A stretch of DNA of 51,734 nt, from assembly GCA_002733575.1 (NCBI GenBank), contig NVWB01000020.1, positions 1 to 51,734 of the forward strand. The letters are read 5' to 3'. The notes beneath the pieces were generated by a model. That model ran no database searches. It had not been told where the DNA came from and saw only the letters and a list, made by a program, of their open reading frames with translations. The position numbers and the translations under genes were made by a program. Shown here in pieces: positions 9,181 to 18,297 of the stretch; position 1 is the stretch's first letter; each line of letters opens with the position of its first letter. This DNA comes from Blastopirellula sp. (GTDB lineage: Bacteria; Planctomycetota; Planctomycetia; Pirellulales; Pirellulaceae).

Positions 9181-10568
9181 AACGGACTCCTTGAAGAGAC
9201 TGAAAGTTGATGATTAAGCCGTGCAGTGTCTGAGATTGTTGAGTTAGATCGTAAATAGGTTGAACAAAGTACTTTTGCTAACTGTTTTGATAGATTATCA
9301 CGTCGGAATTGAGATACATCACGCGTTGGTTTTGTCTTTGTCAACAAAGATGGGTTTGTAAGAGAATTAAAAAGATAATTAGCAATCTGAGGTATCTCTT
9401 GAGGGTGAAAACAACTGACATCGTCATGCTTATGAAGGATTTGAGTCAGCTCGCTCTCAGGAGTAATTGCGAGTATTCTTTGATTAGAGGCTAGGTACTC
9501 AAAGATTTTTGCTGGAATAACTCTTTCTGCTCCTGGAAGACTATCAAGAAAGAGACAGAGAATATCGGATTGATGCATTAAAGAGATGGATTCCGAATGA
9601 TCAACGTATTCTTTGCATTTAACTTGGCATGGTAGATTTCTAAGTTTATTAATCAAGTGAAATTCATCGGAAGTCATACGGCCGACAAATTCGATGTCAA
9701 GTTTTTTAAGAATCTCTGGATACAATAGATTCAGTAGTAACAATGCTTTCACCAGAGGGCGAGGACTCGTGAGTCGCCATAGAGTACCTAGGTAAGTCAG
9801 CTTCAACCGATCTGACACAGATCGGTTGAAGCTGACACCTTTGAAGTCCTCATGATCGTACCCGTTGTATATGCAATGTGTGTCGATTGATCTGCCTAGA
9901 GCTAATGATTGCTTTTTTAACTCATTAGCGGTTGATTCTGTCGTCGCTGTAATTGTATCTGCACTTTTAATGACGGCTCTTTGCATAAAACCCTGACAGA
10001 ATCTAGTCCAACAATTATTGGATTTGTTCTTCCAATATTGATTCGAAAGACTCCACTCATCTCTATAATCCAAGACTAGAGGAACTCCTGAAATCCTTTT
10101 CAACCAGGATCCGACAAAGAATGAAGAGAAGGGAGGACCAGAAACAAGTATCACTTGATGATTATGGTCTTTTAATAACTTTTTGCCTTTGAGAATAGCA
10201 TTGAGTACCCAAAGAATCTGTGGGTCTGGTTGAAGGATATTCAAAGCGGCTGATCGTATCGTATCTTTTGCAATGCTTAATATTTTGGACAAAGAGTACC
10301 AGGGCTTGGGAGTCGATCTTGAGCCTGATATGAAATCTTTAATACCATATCCAGGTTCAAGTGATTTTGCTTTTCGAATGATCGTCCCAGAAGGAACATC
10401 CTGTAGTAGGCTCTGATCAACAGTTGGAACCGAAGGGTTTTCAACAGTCAGAACGGAGACATCCCACCCATGTTTTGGGAGATATTTCACGAATTTTGAT
10501 ATTCTTTGAACACCAGCTCCACCAACAGGTGGAAACTGATAAGCAATAATTAGAACTCGGTAGTTCAT
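9174..10568 (-). CDS. Family 4 (GT-B) glycosyltransferase
   Basis: Cytoplasmic GT-B glycosyltransferase of about 464 residues. The N-terminal domain starts VLIIAYQFPPVGGAGVQR, the Gly-rich acceptor loop of GT4 enzymes, and the C-terminal donor-side signature is IPAKIFEYLAS. The ATG at 10568 is preferred over an in-frame TTG three bases earlier. It is the first gene of a three-gene leftward run (GT4, GT2, deacetylase-like) with its own sigma-54 promoter about 150 bp upstream, separate from the long EPS operon. It probably adds a side-chain or linkage sugar to the same polymer. Confidence 0.85.
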   Translation of the reverse strand: MNYRVLIIAYQFPPVGGAGVQRISKFVKYLPKHGWDVSVLTVENPSVPTVDQSLLQDVPSGTIIRKAKSLEPGYGIKDFISGSRSTPKPWYSLSKILSIAKDTIRSAALNILQPDPQILWVLNAILKGKKLLKDHNHQVILVSGPPFSSFFVGSWLKRISGVPLVLDYRDEWSLSNQYWKNKSNNCWTRFCQGFMQRAVIKSADTITATTESTANELKKQSLALGRSIDTHCIYNGYDHEDFKGVSFNRSVSDRLKLTYLGTLWRLTSPRPLVKALLLLNLLYPEILKKLDIEFVGRMTSDEFHLINKLRNLPCQVKCKEYVDHSESISLMHQSDILCLFLDSLPGAERVIPAKIFEYLASNQRILAITPESELTQILHKHDDVSCFHPQEIPQIANYLFNSLTNPSLLTKTKPTRDVSQFRRDNLSKQLAKVLCSTYLRSNSTISDTARLNHQLSVSSRSPLC

Positions 10569-10718
10569 CAATTATCTCACTCTTCTGAAATATGGAATCT
10601 TCAGAGATAGCAATAGAAATAATTTTGAATCAGAATTAAAACTGATTCATTTACCGAGAACCACTTTTTATTTTCTGATTTGAAGAATTAGTTTTGTCTT
10701 CTATCAGAAGAGTTATAA

Positions 10719-10734
10719 AGCAATTAGTGTGCCA
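10719..10734 (-). promoter_or_regulatory. sigma-54 promoter of the GT4-GT2-deacetylase run
   Basis: The minus strand reads TGGCACACTAATTGCT, a full match to TGGCAC(G/A)NNNNTTGC(W). It sits in the 279-bp gap between the GT4 start (10568) and the deacetylase stop (10848), giving a leader of about 140 nt. The rest of this gap holds no gene that I can support. Confidence 0.8.
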
Positions 10735-10847
10735 ACTGCTTTATGTAGAGTATTCAGAGGATTCTTAGAAAAAATGACTCGATTCAATCAATTGCATTCT
10801 TAGATGCTAGAAAGAAGTTCTGGACCTCGTAAATAGTTCCAGGTTTA

Positions 10848-11537
10848 TTATGAAGATGAGTGATTGCTGAATGTCATCTTTGATTTCCAAGATCTCTTAA
10901 GAGCTTTCGAACAACTGATGAATTCAAATTGTCTATCCTTTAGTAACTTCAGGATAGAAGGCAATGCTAAGACAGTTGCAGCAGAGGTATCGTGCAATAA
11001 GATTATATCACCAGAGCATAGTTGATTTTTTACAAACCATCGCTTGATATCTTCAGTCGTGCTCTTGAAATCCTCTGGATCACGATTCCATAAAACCGAA
11101 GTGATTCCATTTCTCCAAAGTTCTATAAAATCAAATAATTTTAATTTTCCACGCGGTGGTCGGTATAGCTGAGTAGTAGCACCGAGAATGGATTTTAGTA
11201 TTTCGTCTGTTGCACGAAGTTCATTAGTCCACTCCTCTCGCAATATTTCTTCTCGTCTTGGATGGGAATAGGTATGGTTTCCCAGGTCATGCCCTCGCTT
11301 AACAATCTCAAGAATTAGTTCAGGATGTTTTTTTGCATTTTTTCCGAGAACAAAGAAAGTTGCTTTTGCATTATAATGATCCAACGCATCAAGTATCATT
11401 GGCGTACTTTCAGGCAAAGGCCCATCATCAAAAGTAAGCATCAGTATTTTTGTTCTGCATCTAGTATTTACTAAGAAGTATTTGTTTGGAACAAAAGTAC
11501 CAAGTGCATATTTCACAAATTTTCTAATACTACTCAT
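10848..11537 (-). CDS. Polysaccharide deacetylase (NodB homology domain)
   Basis: This 229-residue carbohydrate esterase family 4 enzyme removes acetyl groups from N-acetylated sugars. All motifs are present: MLTFDDGP (catalytic and metal Asp), HDLGNHTYSHP (metal His pair), YRPPRGKLK, and GDIILLHDTS with the late catalytic His. There is no clear signal peptide; residues near VKYALGTFV may act as an anchor. The ATG at 11537 is chosen over an in-frame TTG six bases earlier. It is the last gene of the long EPS operon, 31 bp after the GT4 gene. Partial deacetylation of the polymer is the likely role. Confidence 0.9.
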   Translation of the reverse strand: MSSIRKFVKYALGTFVPNKYFLVNTRCRTKILMLTFDDGPLPESTPMILDALDHYNAKATFFVLGKNAKKHPELILEIVKRGHDLGNHTYSHPRREEILREEWTNELRATDEILKSILGATTQLYRPPRGKLKLFDFIELWRNGITSVLWNRDPEDFKSTTEDIKRWFVKNQLCSGDIILLHDTSAATVLALPSILKLLKDRQFEFISCSKALKRSWKSKMTFSNHSSS

Positions 11538-11568
11538 TATCAAGCTCTTTGAGATTTCTCGATTAAAC

Positions 11569-12720
11569 CTAATTGCACTTTAAGGAAGCAATCCTGGCGA
11601 CAGATTGAGCAAATTCCGATAAGGACTTAGTCCTTGAACTTGCCTCATCTTTTAGTTTGTTGTTGAGAGTGAATTCTAATTGTTTACATAACGCCAAAGC
11701 ATCTTTTGGTGGGAATAACCTAGCACTAGATGTTTGAGAGATTTCAGGAATGCCGCCAACATTGCTTGCGACAAAAGGTGTCCCACAAGCAAGGGATTCA
11801 AGTAAAACATTAGGAATCCCCTCAGAAACACTTGCTAAAACGGTAACATCTGCTGCTCGATACCAATTTCCTAATTTATGATGTGGGCAATTGCCAATGA
11901 AGTGAATCTTATCTATTAGCGAGGCAGATGCTACCTGTTTTTTCAGGATTCCCATCAAAGGGCCGTCTCCTAGTAGATAGAGATGTAATTTAGGAAACTG
12001 AAGATGGAGTCGTTGCATTGCATTGATAATTGTTTTAACTGATTTTACTTTAACCAGGCGACCAACACAGAGAGCAACTTTTCGGTCTTCAGGAATGTTG
12101 AGTTTCGTTCTCGCATCCTTTTTACTTCCCGAATGAAATATTTTCTGATCAACGCCTCTGCATATCACGTGTATCTTTTCGCTTGAAATTCCTAGTGCTG
12201 TGATGTGTCTCTTTAGATCTTCGCTGACAGATATAATTGCATCCGTTTCTTGTAGTGCCCTAATAATTTCCTTTCTTCGATCGGGGAGTTTGGCGAGTAC
12301 TAAAATGTCGGATCCCCCAACAATGATTACTGAACGCGTCCCTAGTGTTTTAGCCAGCTTTACGGCGACTGAACCATCTGGGTGTGTCCAATAACTTAAA
12401 ATGCAGTCCGGCTTTGAACGATTCTGAAGTTCAGAAATCATTCCCTTGAGAGACCACCATAGAAAAAGATGAAAATGCTTTCGGAATAATTTGGGGATAA
12501 AATAATATCTTGGATAATTTATGCTAAACGCGCACCCTGAAGATTGCCTCTTATTTTTCTTAATAAAAAGTCTTCCATAGAACTCTTCTGTCCAGGAAAT
12601 AGGAGAGATTACTTCTACGTCATGATTAATTGAGAGCGATTTAATCAGGTCATAATTAAATGTAGCTTTTATTGGATCATATTGATTTGGGAATTCAGTA
12701 CTTAGGAAAAGGAGTTTCAT
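11569..12720 (-). CDS. Family 4 glycosyltransferase
   Basis: This 383-residue GT-B enzyme is shown by VALCVGRLVKVKSVKTIINA at the start of the donor domain, the phosphate-loop region HLYLLGDGPL, and the E-x7-E signature EGIPNVLLESLACGTPFVASN. The N-terminal acceptor domain begins MKLLFLSTEFPNQYDPIKA. Sugar-nucleotide donor and acceptor are unknown. It lies inside the leftward EPS operon, 33 bp from the FemAB-like gene and 31 bp from the deacetylase. Confidence 0.88.
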   Translation of the reverse strand: MKLLFLSTEFPNQYDPIKATFNYDLIKSLSINHDVEVISPISWTEEFYGRLFIKKNKRQSSGCAFSINYPRYYFIPKLFRKHFHLFLWWSLKGMISELQNRSKPDCILSYWTHPDGSVAVKLAKTLGTRSVIIVGGSDILVLAKLPDRRKEIIRALQETDAIISVSEDLKRHITALGISSEKIHVICRGVDQKIFHSGSKKDARTKLNIPEDRKVALCVGRLVKVKSVKTIINAMQRLHLQFPKLHLYLLGDGPLMGILKKQVASASLIDKIHFIGNCPHHKLGNWYRAADVTVLASVSEGIPNVLLESLACGTPFVASNVGGIPEISQTSSARLFPPKDALALCKQLEFTLNNKLKDEASSRTKSLSEFAQSVARIASLKCN

Positions 12721-12753
12721 AATGTACCTTGTCTGAGATTTTAATTGTGTATT

Positions 12754-13935
12754 TTATGATCGGTAAAGTTGACGAAGTTTATTGGATAAGCCAGTGACTC
12801 TAAGGAGATCTCTAAGGCAAGAATTCATCTTGGAACTCATTTTATGTAAGTGAGTTGCTTGACGGATCCAGAATTTATTACTAACAGCCAGAAGATTTAC
12901 GCTCTTTGATCTGTCATTTCCAAAAAGTTGTTTATACTTGGCATCACCAAATCCAAAATCTATGGTTTCAGGACAATTTCTTTCGAACATGTCATTCAAT
13001 GAACGGATTAGCAGAACGGTTCCTGGGGAGTATTGAGCATAACTTTGGTCATATCCCACTTCTTCTAACTGAAAAACACCTTGCCATTGAGTGCCAATCA
13101 TAAACGCAATGGGTCTTCCAAGATGATTTAGTTGATAGCACCGAAGAGCACCAAGTTTAGCAATGGATTGGAAGTAAGATATTGTTGCTTTATCAACAGA
13201 GATTCGAGGTCCAATTTTTTTAATCTGCCAGCTTCTTTGTGATATATTGTATGCTGTATGTAAAAAAGTACCTACTTCATTCGTAGCCTCAATGCAATGC
13301 ATATCATGAGTTAGTCGTTTACACATGCGTCTAAAATTATATCTTGTTTTTGATGAGAATTTCGACCAGTAATCAGAACTTGTTTTGCAAGTCTTGATTT
13401 TATGGTGTGTTTGAAAACTGCCTAATTTTATTACATCGAAATCACTTGTTTTCTGGTTAGCGATTAAACTTGAATACAATGGTGATTGAGTCGAGAGAGC
13501 TTCCATTAGCAATGCATCACAGGGCAGCAAGTCTTGTTGTAAGAGATATGCCACACGATTTCTAAAATCAGCAGGATTAAAATCTTGATGAATACCTAGT
13601 ACCTGATTCCCTACGACTCTTGCACCTTGAATTCTAACCGACAGTGATCTACTAAATAAAAGCGGTAGGCGAATCGTTTTTCTTTTAAGAATCATCGAAG
13701 ATGTTGAGTGCGTATTCTTCTCTTCCCATGAGTATGTTAAATACCCATCCTCCTTAAATTCTTTTGTTTCAGGTAATACAATATTTGGATGTGCTTCCAG
13801 AGGAAATTTGCAATGTGAGAAGGGAATTGTCTCACTGTCTTGAATATCTTTTGATCTAAATAGATTTTTATTTAGAGAGATAGTGCCTGTCTTTGGTGAC
13901 AATTTATTGGATTGCGAAATCATCGGTAATTTCAT
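12754..13935 (-). CDS. FemAB/GNAT-type acyltransferase (BioF2-like), EPS-associated
   Basis: The 393-residue soluble protein's C-terminal half has the GNAT-fold pattern of exosortase/EPS-associated FemAB-like proteins. FSSKTRYNFRRMCKRL lies near residue 205, LGRPIAFMIGTQWQGVFQLEE near 285, then YDQSYAQYSPGTVLLIRSL and IDFGFGDAKYKQLFGN. It probably transfers an acyl or aminoacyl group onto the glycan or its lipid carrier. The substrate is unknown. It sits between a methyltransferase and a glycosyltransferase in the same operon with gaps under 35 bp. Confidence 0.7.
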   Translation of the reverse strand: MKLPMISQSNKLSPKTGTISLNKNLFRSKDIQDSETIPFSHCKFPLEAHPNIVLPETKEFKEDGYLTYSWEEKNTHSTSSMILKRKTIRLPLLFSRSLSVRIQGARVVGNQVLGIHQDFNPADFRNRVAYLLQQDLLPCDALLMEALSTQSPLYSSLIANQKTSDFDVIKLGSFQTHHKIKTCKTSSDYWSKFSSKTRYNFRRMCKRLTHDMHCIEATNEVGTFLHTAYNISQRSWQIKKIGPRISVDKATISYFQSIAKLGALRCYQLNHLGRPIAFMIGTQWQGVFQLEEVGYDQSYAQYSPGTVLLIRSLNDMFERNCPETIDFGFGDAKYKQLFGNDRSKSVNLLAVSNKFWIRQATHLHKMSSKMNSCLRDLLRVTGLSNKLRQLYRS

Positions 13936-13960
13936 TTATTCTTTAATAGTTTTCTGAGAG

Positions 13961-14689
13961 CTAGTTTGAAGCTATAAACCAGGTGTCTTGAGTCACAGGA
14001 TCAACAATACAAAGCTTTTTGAAACCAGCTTCGAAAAGCAGGTCTTTTATCATTTGGATATCATGTACCTGATGAAAGAATCTGGGATCCGTAGGCCATC
14101 GTCTCCACTCTTTAATTCCAATAGAGTTCAATGTTCTTCTTATAATGCGAGAGGCTCTAGTTCTGATAGAAATCGCAAGCGTATTCATTTGGAAATACAA
14201 TGTTCGATTAGATCTCTCAGCAACGGAGCAAAAATAGTTTTTAAGTGTCGCATGATCTAAGTAGTGAAATACTTCATACGAAATTGCGATATCATAATCT
14301 AATTGGGAGATAATATTAAAATTACATGAATTAATGATTGTGTACTGAACATTCGTTGAGGATGAATTGAGACGTGCCCATTGAATAAACTGATCCGAAA
14401 TATCGATGGCAGTTATTTTTTTATAGTGTGGAGCCATTGCTTCAGTCATCCGCCCTAGTCCACAACCAATCTCCATAATTGATAAATATTTGCTAATAGG
14501 CATTCCAGTTTTTTTTCTGGCACGATTGAAATCTGATACTCCTGAAGCGATAAAACTGGAATCCTCTGGACTATCAACATGTCTGTCCATTAAACGGGAA
14601 CCTCTCTTAGATGAAATCTCTTTCCACCATTGGGTTGTTAAAGTATCTTTGATATTCAAATGCTTGCTCCTCAATTCAGAAATAAACAC
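13961..14689 (-). CDS. Class I SAM-dependent methyltransferase
   Basis: The 242-residue Rossmann methyltransferase has SAM-binding motif I IMEIGCGLGRMTEAM near residue 70, followed by ITAIDIS (motif II acid) and DIAISYEVFHYL (motif IV). It probably methylates a sugar or a carrier-linked intermediate of the polysaccharide. The start is GTG at 14689 with a close GAGAGG site, only 15 bp after the CapK stop. The next gene downstream is 25 bp away. Confidence 0.85.
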   Translation of the reverse strand: MFISELRSKHLNIKDTLTTQWWKEISSKRGSRLMDRHVDSPEDSSFIASGVSDFNRARKKTGMPISKYLSIMEIGCGLGRMTEAMAPHYKKITAIDISDQFIQWARLNSSSTNVQYTIINSCNFNIISQLDYDIAISYEVFHYLDHATLKNYFCSVAERSNRTLYFQMNTLAISIRTRASRIIRRTLNSIGIKEWRRWPTDPRFFHQVHDIQMIKDLLFEAGFKKLCIVDPVTQDTWFIASN

Positions 14690-14704
14690 TTACCTCTCTG
14701 AGAA

Positions 14705-16048
14705 CTACGCACATTGATTGACAACGACCCGGTGTTTCCCAGCCAATGTTAGAGGTATGGTGTTTACTTCTTTCCACGAAACGGTTACATCATCACCAAC
14801 ATGATTTTGAATGATTGATGTTATATTGCGTTCTGTATTCTGAGGCAAATTCTCAGCTAGAACGACACTTATTTGTATTGTATGATCTGTCTTTTGAGTA
14901 ACTTGAAACCGACTAATTTCGGAATAGTCTTTAAACAAATGCGGAAAAAACTCGCCTGGTAATTTTCGCCCGTTTGCAAAAGTTAACATGTCTAGCTGCC
15001 GTCCTTTAACCTCTCTTAGAAGTGGCAACTCTCTACCACAGGTGCACATCTTAATTCCTGCAACAGCCTGATCACCTGTGAGATAGCGGATAAATGGCAT
15101 TCCATAGTTGAATAGATCAGTAATTACGATATTACCAACTTCTCCATCTTTAGTTGCAGAACCATCCTCGTTAAGAATCTCGACAATTAGATGTTCGAAG
15201 CTTAGATGAAGTCCCTCATGCTTGTGACATTCTGAACCGATTAACATAAATTCGCGTGAACCGTATGTCTCATACACATCGGTGTTAAATATTGACTCGA
15301 TTTTCCTCCTCTGAAAATCATGTAATTTTTCTGCACCAACAATGATTGACTTTGGAGACCATGGAGAAATCCCGGCCCTTTCAAGGTCTGTAGCGAAGTG
15401 ATAGAGAGCGTTTGTATAGGCAACTAATACATCTGGTTGTGTATGATTAAACCGTTTTACACTCTGTTCAACCGGTATTTGGTTTAAGGTGAAACTGTTT
15501 AGAATATTCCGCCTGTGTATTAAGTGGTAAATTCGATCTTTCCATACTTTTTTTACGCCTGGATTATCAAGTGCTCCTCCCCATAAATAAAACTGTTTTG
15601 TACCTAGATCAGCGCCTGCCCATTTATATCCTCGTAATGAGATTGCATTTCGCCTCTCATAGCTACCCTTATCGATATAAAAGTGAAGGGGCATCCCAGT
15701 TGAACCTCCTGTGGACTTGGCGATTAGTTTTTCTTGTGAGAAAGGTGCTTGTAGAGACAATTGATTCGTATTGATTATTTCCTTTGTGAGTAAGGGGAGT
15801 CGTTCAAAATTATTGATCAATGATTTAATGTCAGTCAGACCATTTCGATTCCAAAGAGTGTTGTAATAGGGTATGTTTTCATAAGCATGAGCAAGAATTG
15901 ATTCCAATGACTCTTGTTGGAGCTTCATCAGATTACCTAGGCTCATCCATTGTGTTTCTTCCAATCTTTTAAGGTATTGAAGAGTTTTTCTTCTCTTATA
16001 AAAGGTCTCAAAAGCTGGGATCAGAATATTTTTATATACGGATTTCAT
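14705..16048 (-). CDS. Phenylacetate-CoA ligase / CapK family adenylation protein
   Basis: The roughly 447-residue ANL-superfamily protein activates a carboxylate as an acyl-adenylate; CapK homologues are common in capsule loci with unknown substrates. Seen are the P-loop-like STGGSTGMPLHFY, ETYGSREFMLIGSEC (aromatic/GE motif region), LTGDQAV and REVKGRQLDMLTFANGRKL (hinge). It may supply the acyl group used by the FemAB-like protein two genes downstream; that link is inference. The ATG at 16048 lies 2 nt after the stop of the upstream GT4 gene, so the two are likely coupled. An in-frame GTG at 16054 would overlap instead. Confidence 0.85.
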   Translation of the reverse strand: MKSVYKNILIPAFETFYKRRKTLQYLKRLEETQWMSLGNLMKLQQESLESILAHAYENIPYYNTLWNRNGLTDIKSLINNFERLPLLTKEIINTNQLSLQAPFSQEKLIAKSTGGSTGMPLHFYIDKGSYERRNAISLRGYKWAGADLGTKQFYLWGGALDNPGVKKVWKDRIYHLIHRRNILNSFTLNQIPVEQSVKRFNHTQPDVLVAYTNALYHFATDLERAGISPWSPKSIIVGAEKLHDFQRRKIESIFNTDVYETYGSREFMLIGSECHKHEGLHLSFEHLIVEILNEDGSATKDGEVGNIVITDLFNYGMPFIRYLTGDQAVAGIKMCTCGRELPLLREVKGRQLDMLTFANGRKLPGEFFPHLFKDYSEISRFQVTQKTDHTIQISVVLAENLPQNTERNITSIIQNHVGDDVTVSWKEVNTIPLTLAGKHRVVVNQCA

Positions 16049-16050
16049 GA

Positions 16051-17250
16051 TCACATATTCCTAGCATGTAAACATAAGGATGCTGGAATGAAAATCCTTG
16101 GTTGAACGTAATTTAATTGTTTACGATGGGGGGGGGCTGAATTATTCTTCGATAGAACCTCTTCATAGAGATTTTCGTAATTGCCTACCATTGATCGCAC
16201 ATCGAAGCATCGTTCAACCCTCCGTCTTCCTTCCTTGCCATACTCTTGACTTTTCTTTGGCTGTTGGATCAATTCCATCATTGCATTTGCCAGGTCGACC
16301 GGTTTATTAGGAGGGACCAGAATCCCTGTGACCTTATCTAAAACAACTTCTGGATTGCCTCCAACATTGGTAGCAATAGTAGGTAAACCTGTTGCCATTG
16401 CTTCAAGTAGTGTTAGCGATATCCCTTCTGATTGAGAGGGTAGTACAAAGAATGAAGCCTGTCGGAGTAGTAGAGGTATATCAGATCTTTCTCCTAGTAA
16501 TCTGACGGTATTTTGTAAGTTCAACCTCAATATTTCGTTTTTAATCTTAGAGAATAAAGGCCCATCACCAATAATATCGTGCGTGTATCGAGGGTGGTGC
16601 TGCCGAACGATAGATATCGCTTTTAAAAGTGTAGAATGATCTTTTTCTGGAACCAACCTTCCTACAGTGATGCCAGAGGAAGGATTCATTGAAGAATTAT
16701 ATTTATAACGATCAAGATCGACTCCATTCCAGATCGTACGAACCTTTTCCTTGGCAACTCCTTCTGCCAGGCTCATTTGTGTACTGTCTTTTGATACACC
16801 TACAACTTGATCAATTAGTTTAGTGCACCAAGAATAACTGTATGTCTGTTTTAATGAAGCACCTGTACGTTGACCATGACGAGTGTGAATTGCACAAGGA
16901 ATCTTATTCAGCTTTGTCGCGAAGGCTCCGTAAATTAGGGCACCCGAGTTATGAGTGTGAACCACTGAAATATTACATCTTCGAAGCTCTTTAGATAAAC
17001 TCCAAACAGTACCTAAGTGGAATCCTTCTTTCTTATTTAACGTTGTTACTTTACAACCGACAGATTCAAGTTTGTCAGCAAGAGGTCCCCGATCGGTTAG
17101 TGAAAAAACATGGAGGCTAAATTTTGACTTTGAATGATGACGAGCGAATTCGACCAAAAGCTTCTCCATGCCTCCGGTATTTAAGCTATATGCAATATGA
17201 GCAACTCTCTTGATAGACAATTTGTGGCCATTATTGGGTTTATAAGACAT
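16051..17250 (-). CDS. Family 4 glycosyltransferase with a C9 tract near its 3' end
   Basis: The 399-residue GT-B enzyme starts VAHIAYSLNTGGMEKLLVEF (acceptor-domain Gly loop) and contains GITVGRLVPEKDHSTLLKA, HDIIGDGPLF and the E-x7-E motif EGISLTLLEAMATGLPTIATN. Family homology ends at about YENLYEEVL (residue 366). The last 30 or so residues are unlike the family and begin with a run of nine C (16128-16136 on the plus strand as G9). Shifting by one base in either direction gives a stop within about eight codons. The stop is 2 nt before the CapK ATG. Confidence 0.88.
   Translation of the reverse strand: MSYKPNNGHKLSIKRVAHIAYSLNTGGMEKLLVEFARHHSKSKFSLHVFSLTDRGPLADKLESVGCKVTTLNKKEGFHLGTVWSLSKELRRCNISVVHTHNSGALIYGAFATKLNKIPCAIHTRHGQRTGASLKQTYSYSWCTKLIDQVVGVSKDSTQMSLAEGVAKEKVRTIWNGVDLDRYKYNSSMNPSSGITVGRLVPEKDHSTLLKAISIVRQHHPRYTHDIIGDGPLFSKIKNEILRLNLQNTVRLLGERSDIPLLLRQASFFVLPSQSEGISLTLLEAMATGLPTIATNVGGNPEVVLDKVTGILVPPNKPVDLANAMMELIQQPKKSQEYGKEGRRRVERCFDVRSMVGNYENLYEEVLSKNNSAPPHRKQLNYVQPRIFIPASLCLHARNM
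16128..16136. repeat. Homopolymer G9 (C9 on the coding strand)
   Basis: Nine consecutive G on the plus strand lie inside the last 30 codons of the GT4 gene. In frame it reads Ala-Pro-Pro-His. One base fewer gives A-P-P-I-V-N-N-stop, and one more gives A-P-P-P-S-stop. It is a mutable tract by nature and also a place for sequencing error. Confidence 0.9.
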
Positions 17251-17296
17251 TTCCCGTTTTTCCCTAAAGGACTTAGCAATTAGAACTCATTCTTGA

Positions 17297-18268
17297 TTAT
17301 GTATTAGGCAAATAATGTGCCAATAAAGTCCGTCTCATTAAAGATATAAAAAAACGACATCGATGAGGATGGTTTTCATCTGATCGAGTAAAGTAACTTG
17401 GTAATGGCCAGTACATAACCGATTTAATGAGGTGTTGCCATGAACGGAAACCACCTCCTATCCCACAAGCCCATTTATAGTGCACTACGGAGTATTCTTT
17501 CATGCAGGCGATTAAACCAATTTTGTTGGAATAGCGATGGATAACGCTCAGCATGCATAGGCAGTCTGTATCAATATTGGAATGGGATAATGAATCAGGC
17601 CGGAGTTCAACAACAACCAGAGGTTTAGAAATTAGATAGCACTGCGATTTCATCAAGATTCGAATCCATAAGTCACGGTCTTCAGCTGTTATTAGAGTCG
17701 TGTCGAACCTATCTATTTGCAAGGCTTCACGACGAATTGTGACAGTGGGTGTTGAAATTCTTTTTGCTGTTGTAAATGCTTGAGATCCCTTAAGAGAGAG
17801 TGTTTGATCAGTCATCGATAACACTGGACCAGCAATATTTCCGGAATAATTTCCCGTTTCATGTACGAAATACCGTCCAGCAGTTAGTTGAACTTCTGGA
17901 AATTCACAAAATACTTTTACAGCATCTGCAAGTCGCTCACGACTCCATTGATCATCTGCATCGAGAAAGGCAATCAGATCTCCTGTTGCGGCAGAAATAC
18001 CAAGATTACGAGCACTCGAAACTCCTCCTTGTCGTTTTCTAAGAATACGGGTATTGCCAGTTAACTGAAGAGGTAAGTCCGTTAACGGAATCCTGCTTCC
18101 GTCATCGACAACAATAATTTCGTGGGCACCATAAGTTTGCATTTTAACGCTTGCTATTGCCCTGGATATAGTTGACTCTGCATTATAGGCCGGAATAATA
18201 ACCGAAACGGTAAGAGTTGATTTCAGAATACTCGCAGATTTTGTGATGATCATCTTCAAAACACACAC
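17297..18268 (-). CDS. Family 2 glycosyltransferase (soluble)
   Basis: The roughly 320-residue GT-A enzyme has VSVIIPAYNAESTISRAI, EIIVVDDGS, SSARNLGISAATGDLIAFLDADDQW (DxD metal site) and TAEDRDLWIRIL near the acceptor side. No TM segment is obvious, so it acts as a peripheral transferase on the lipid-linked repeat unit. The longest reading starts at GTG 18268. An ATG at 18253 (KMIITKS) is an alternative, with only weak ribosome sites for both. It is 29 bp after the pyruvyl transferase and 46 bp before the GT4 gene in the EPS operon. Confidence 0.88.
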   Translation of the reverse strand: MCVLKMIITKSASILKSTLTVSVIIPAYNAESTISRAIASVKMQTYGAHEIIVVDDGSRIPLTDLPLQLTGNTRILRKRQGGVSSARNLGISAATGDLIAFLDADDQWSRERLADAVKVFCEFPEVQLTAGRYFVHETGNYSGNIAGPVLSMTDQTLSLKGSQAFTTAKRISTPTVTIRREALQIDRFDTTLITAEDRDLWIRILMKSQCYLISKPLVVVELRPDSLSHSNIDTDCLCMLSVIHRYSNKIGLIACMKEYSVVHYKWACGIGGGFRSWQHLIKSVMYWPLPSYFTRSDENHPHRCRFFISLMRRTLLAHYLPNT

Positions 18269-18297
18269 ACTTTCTGAGGTGATAAATAAATTCGTTT

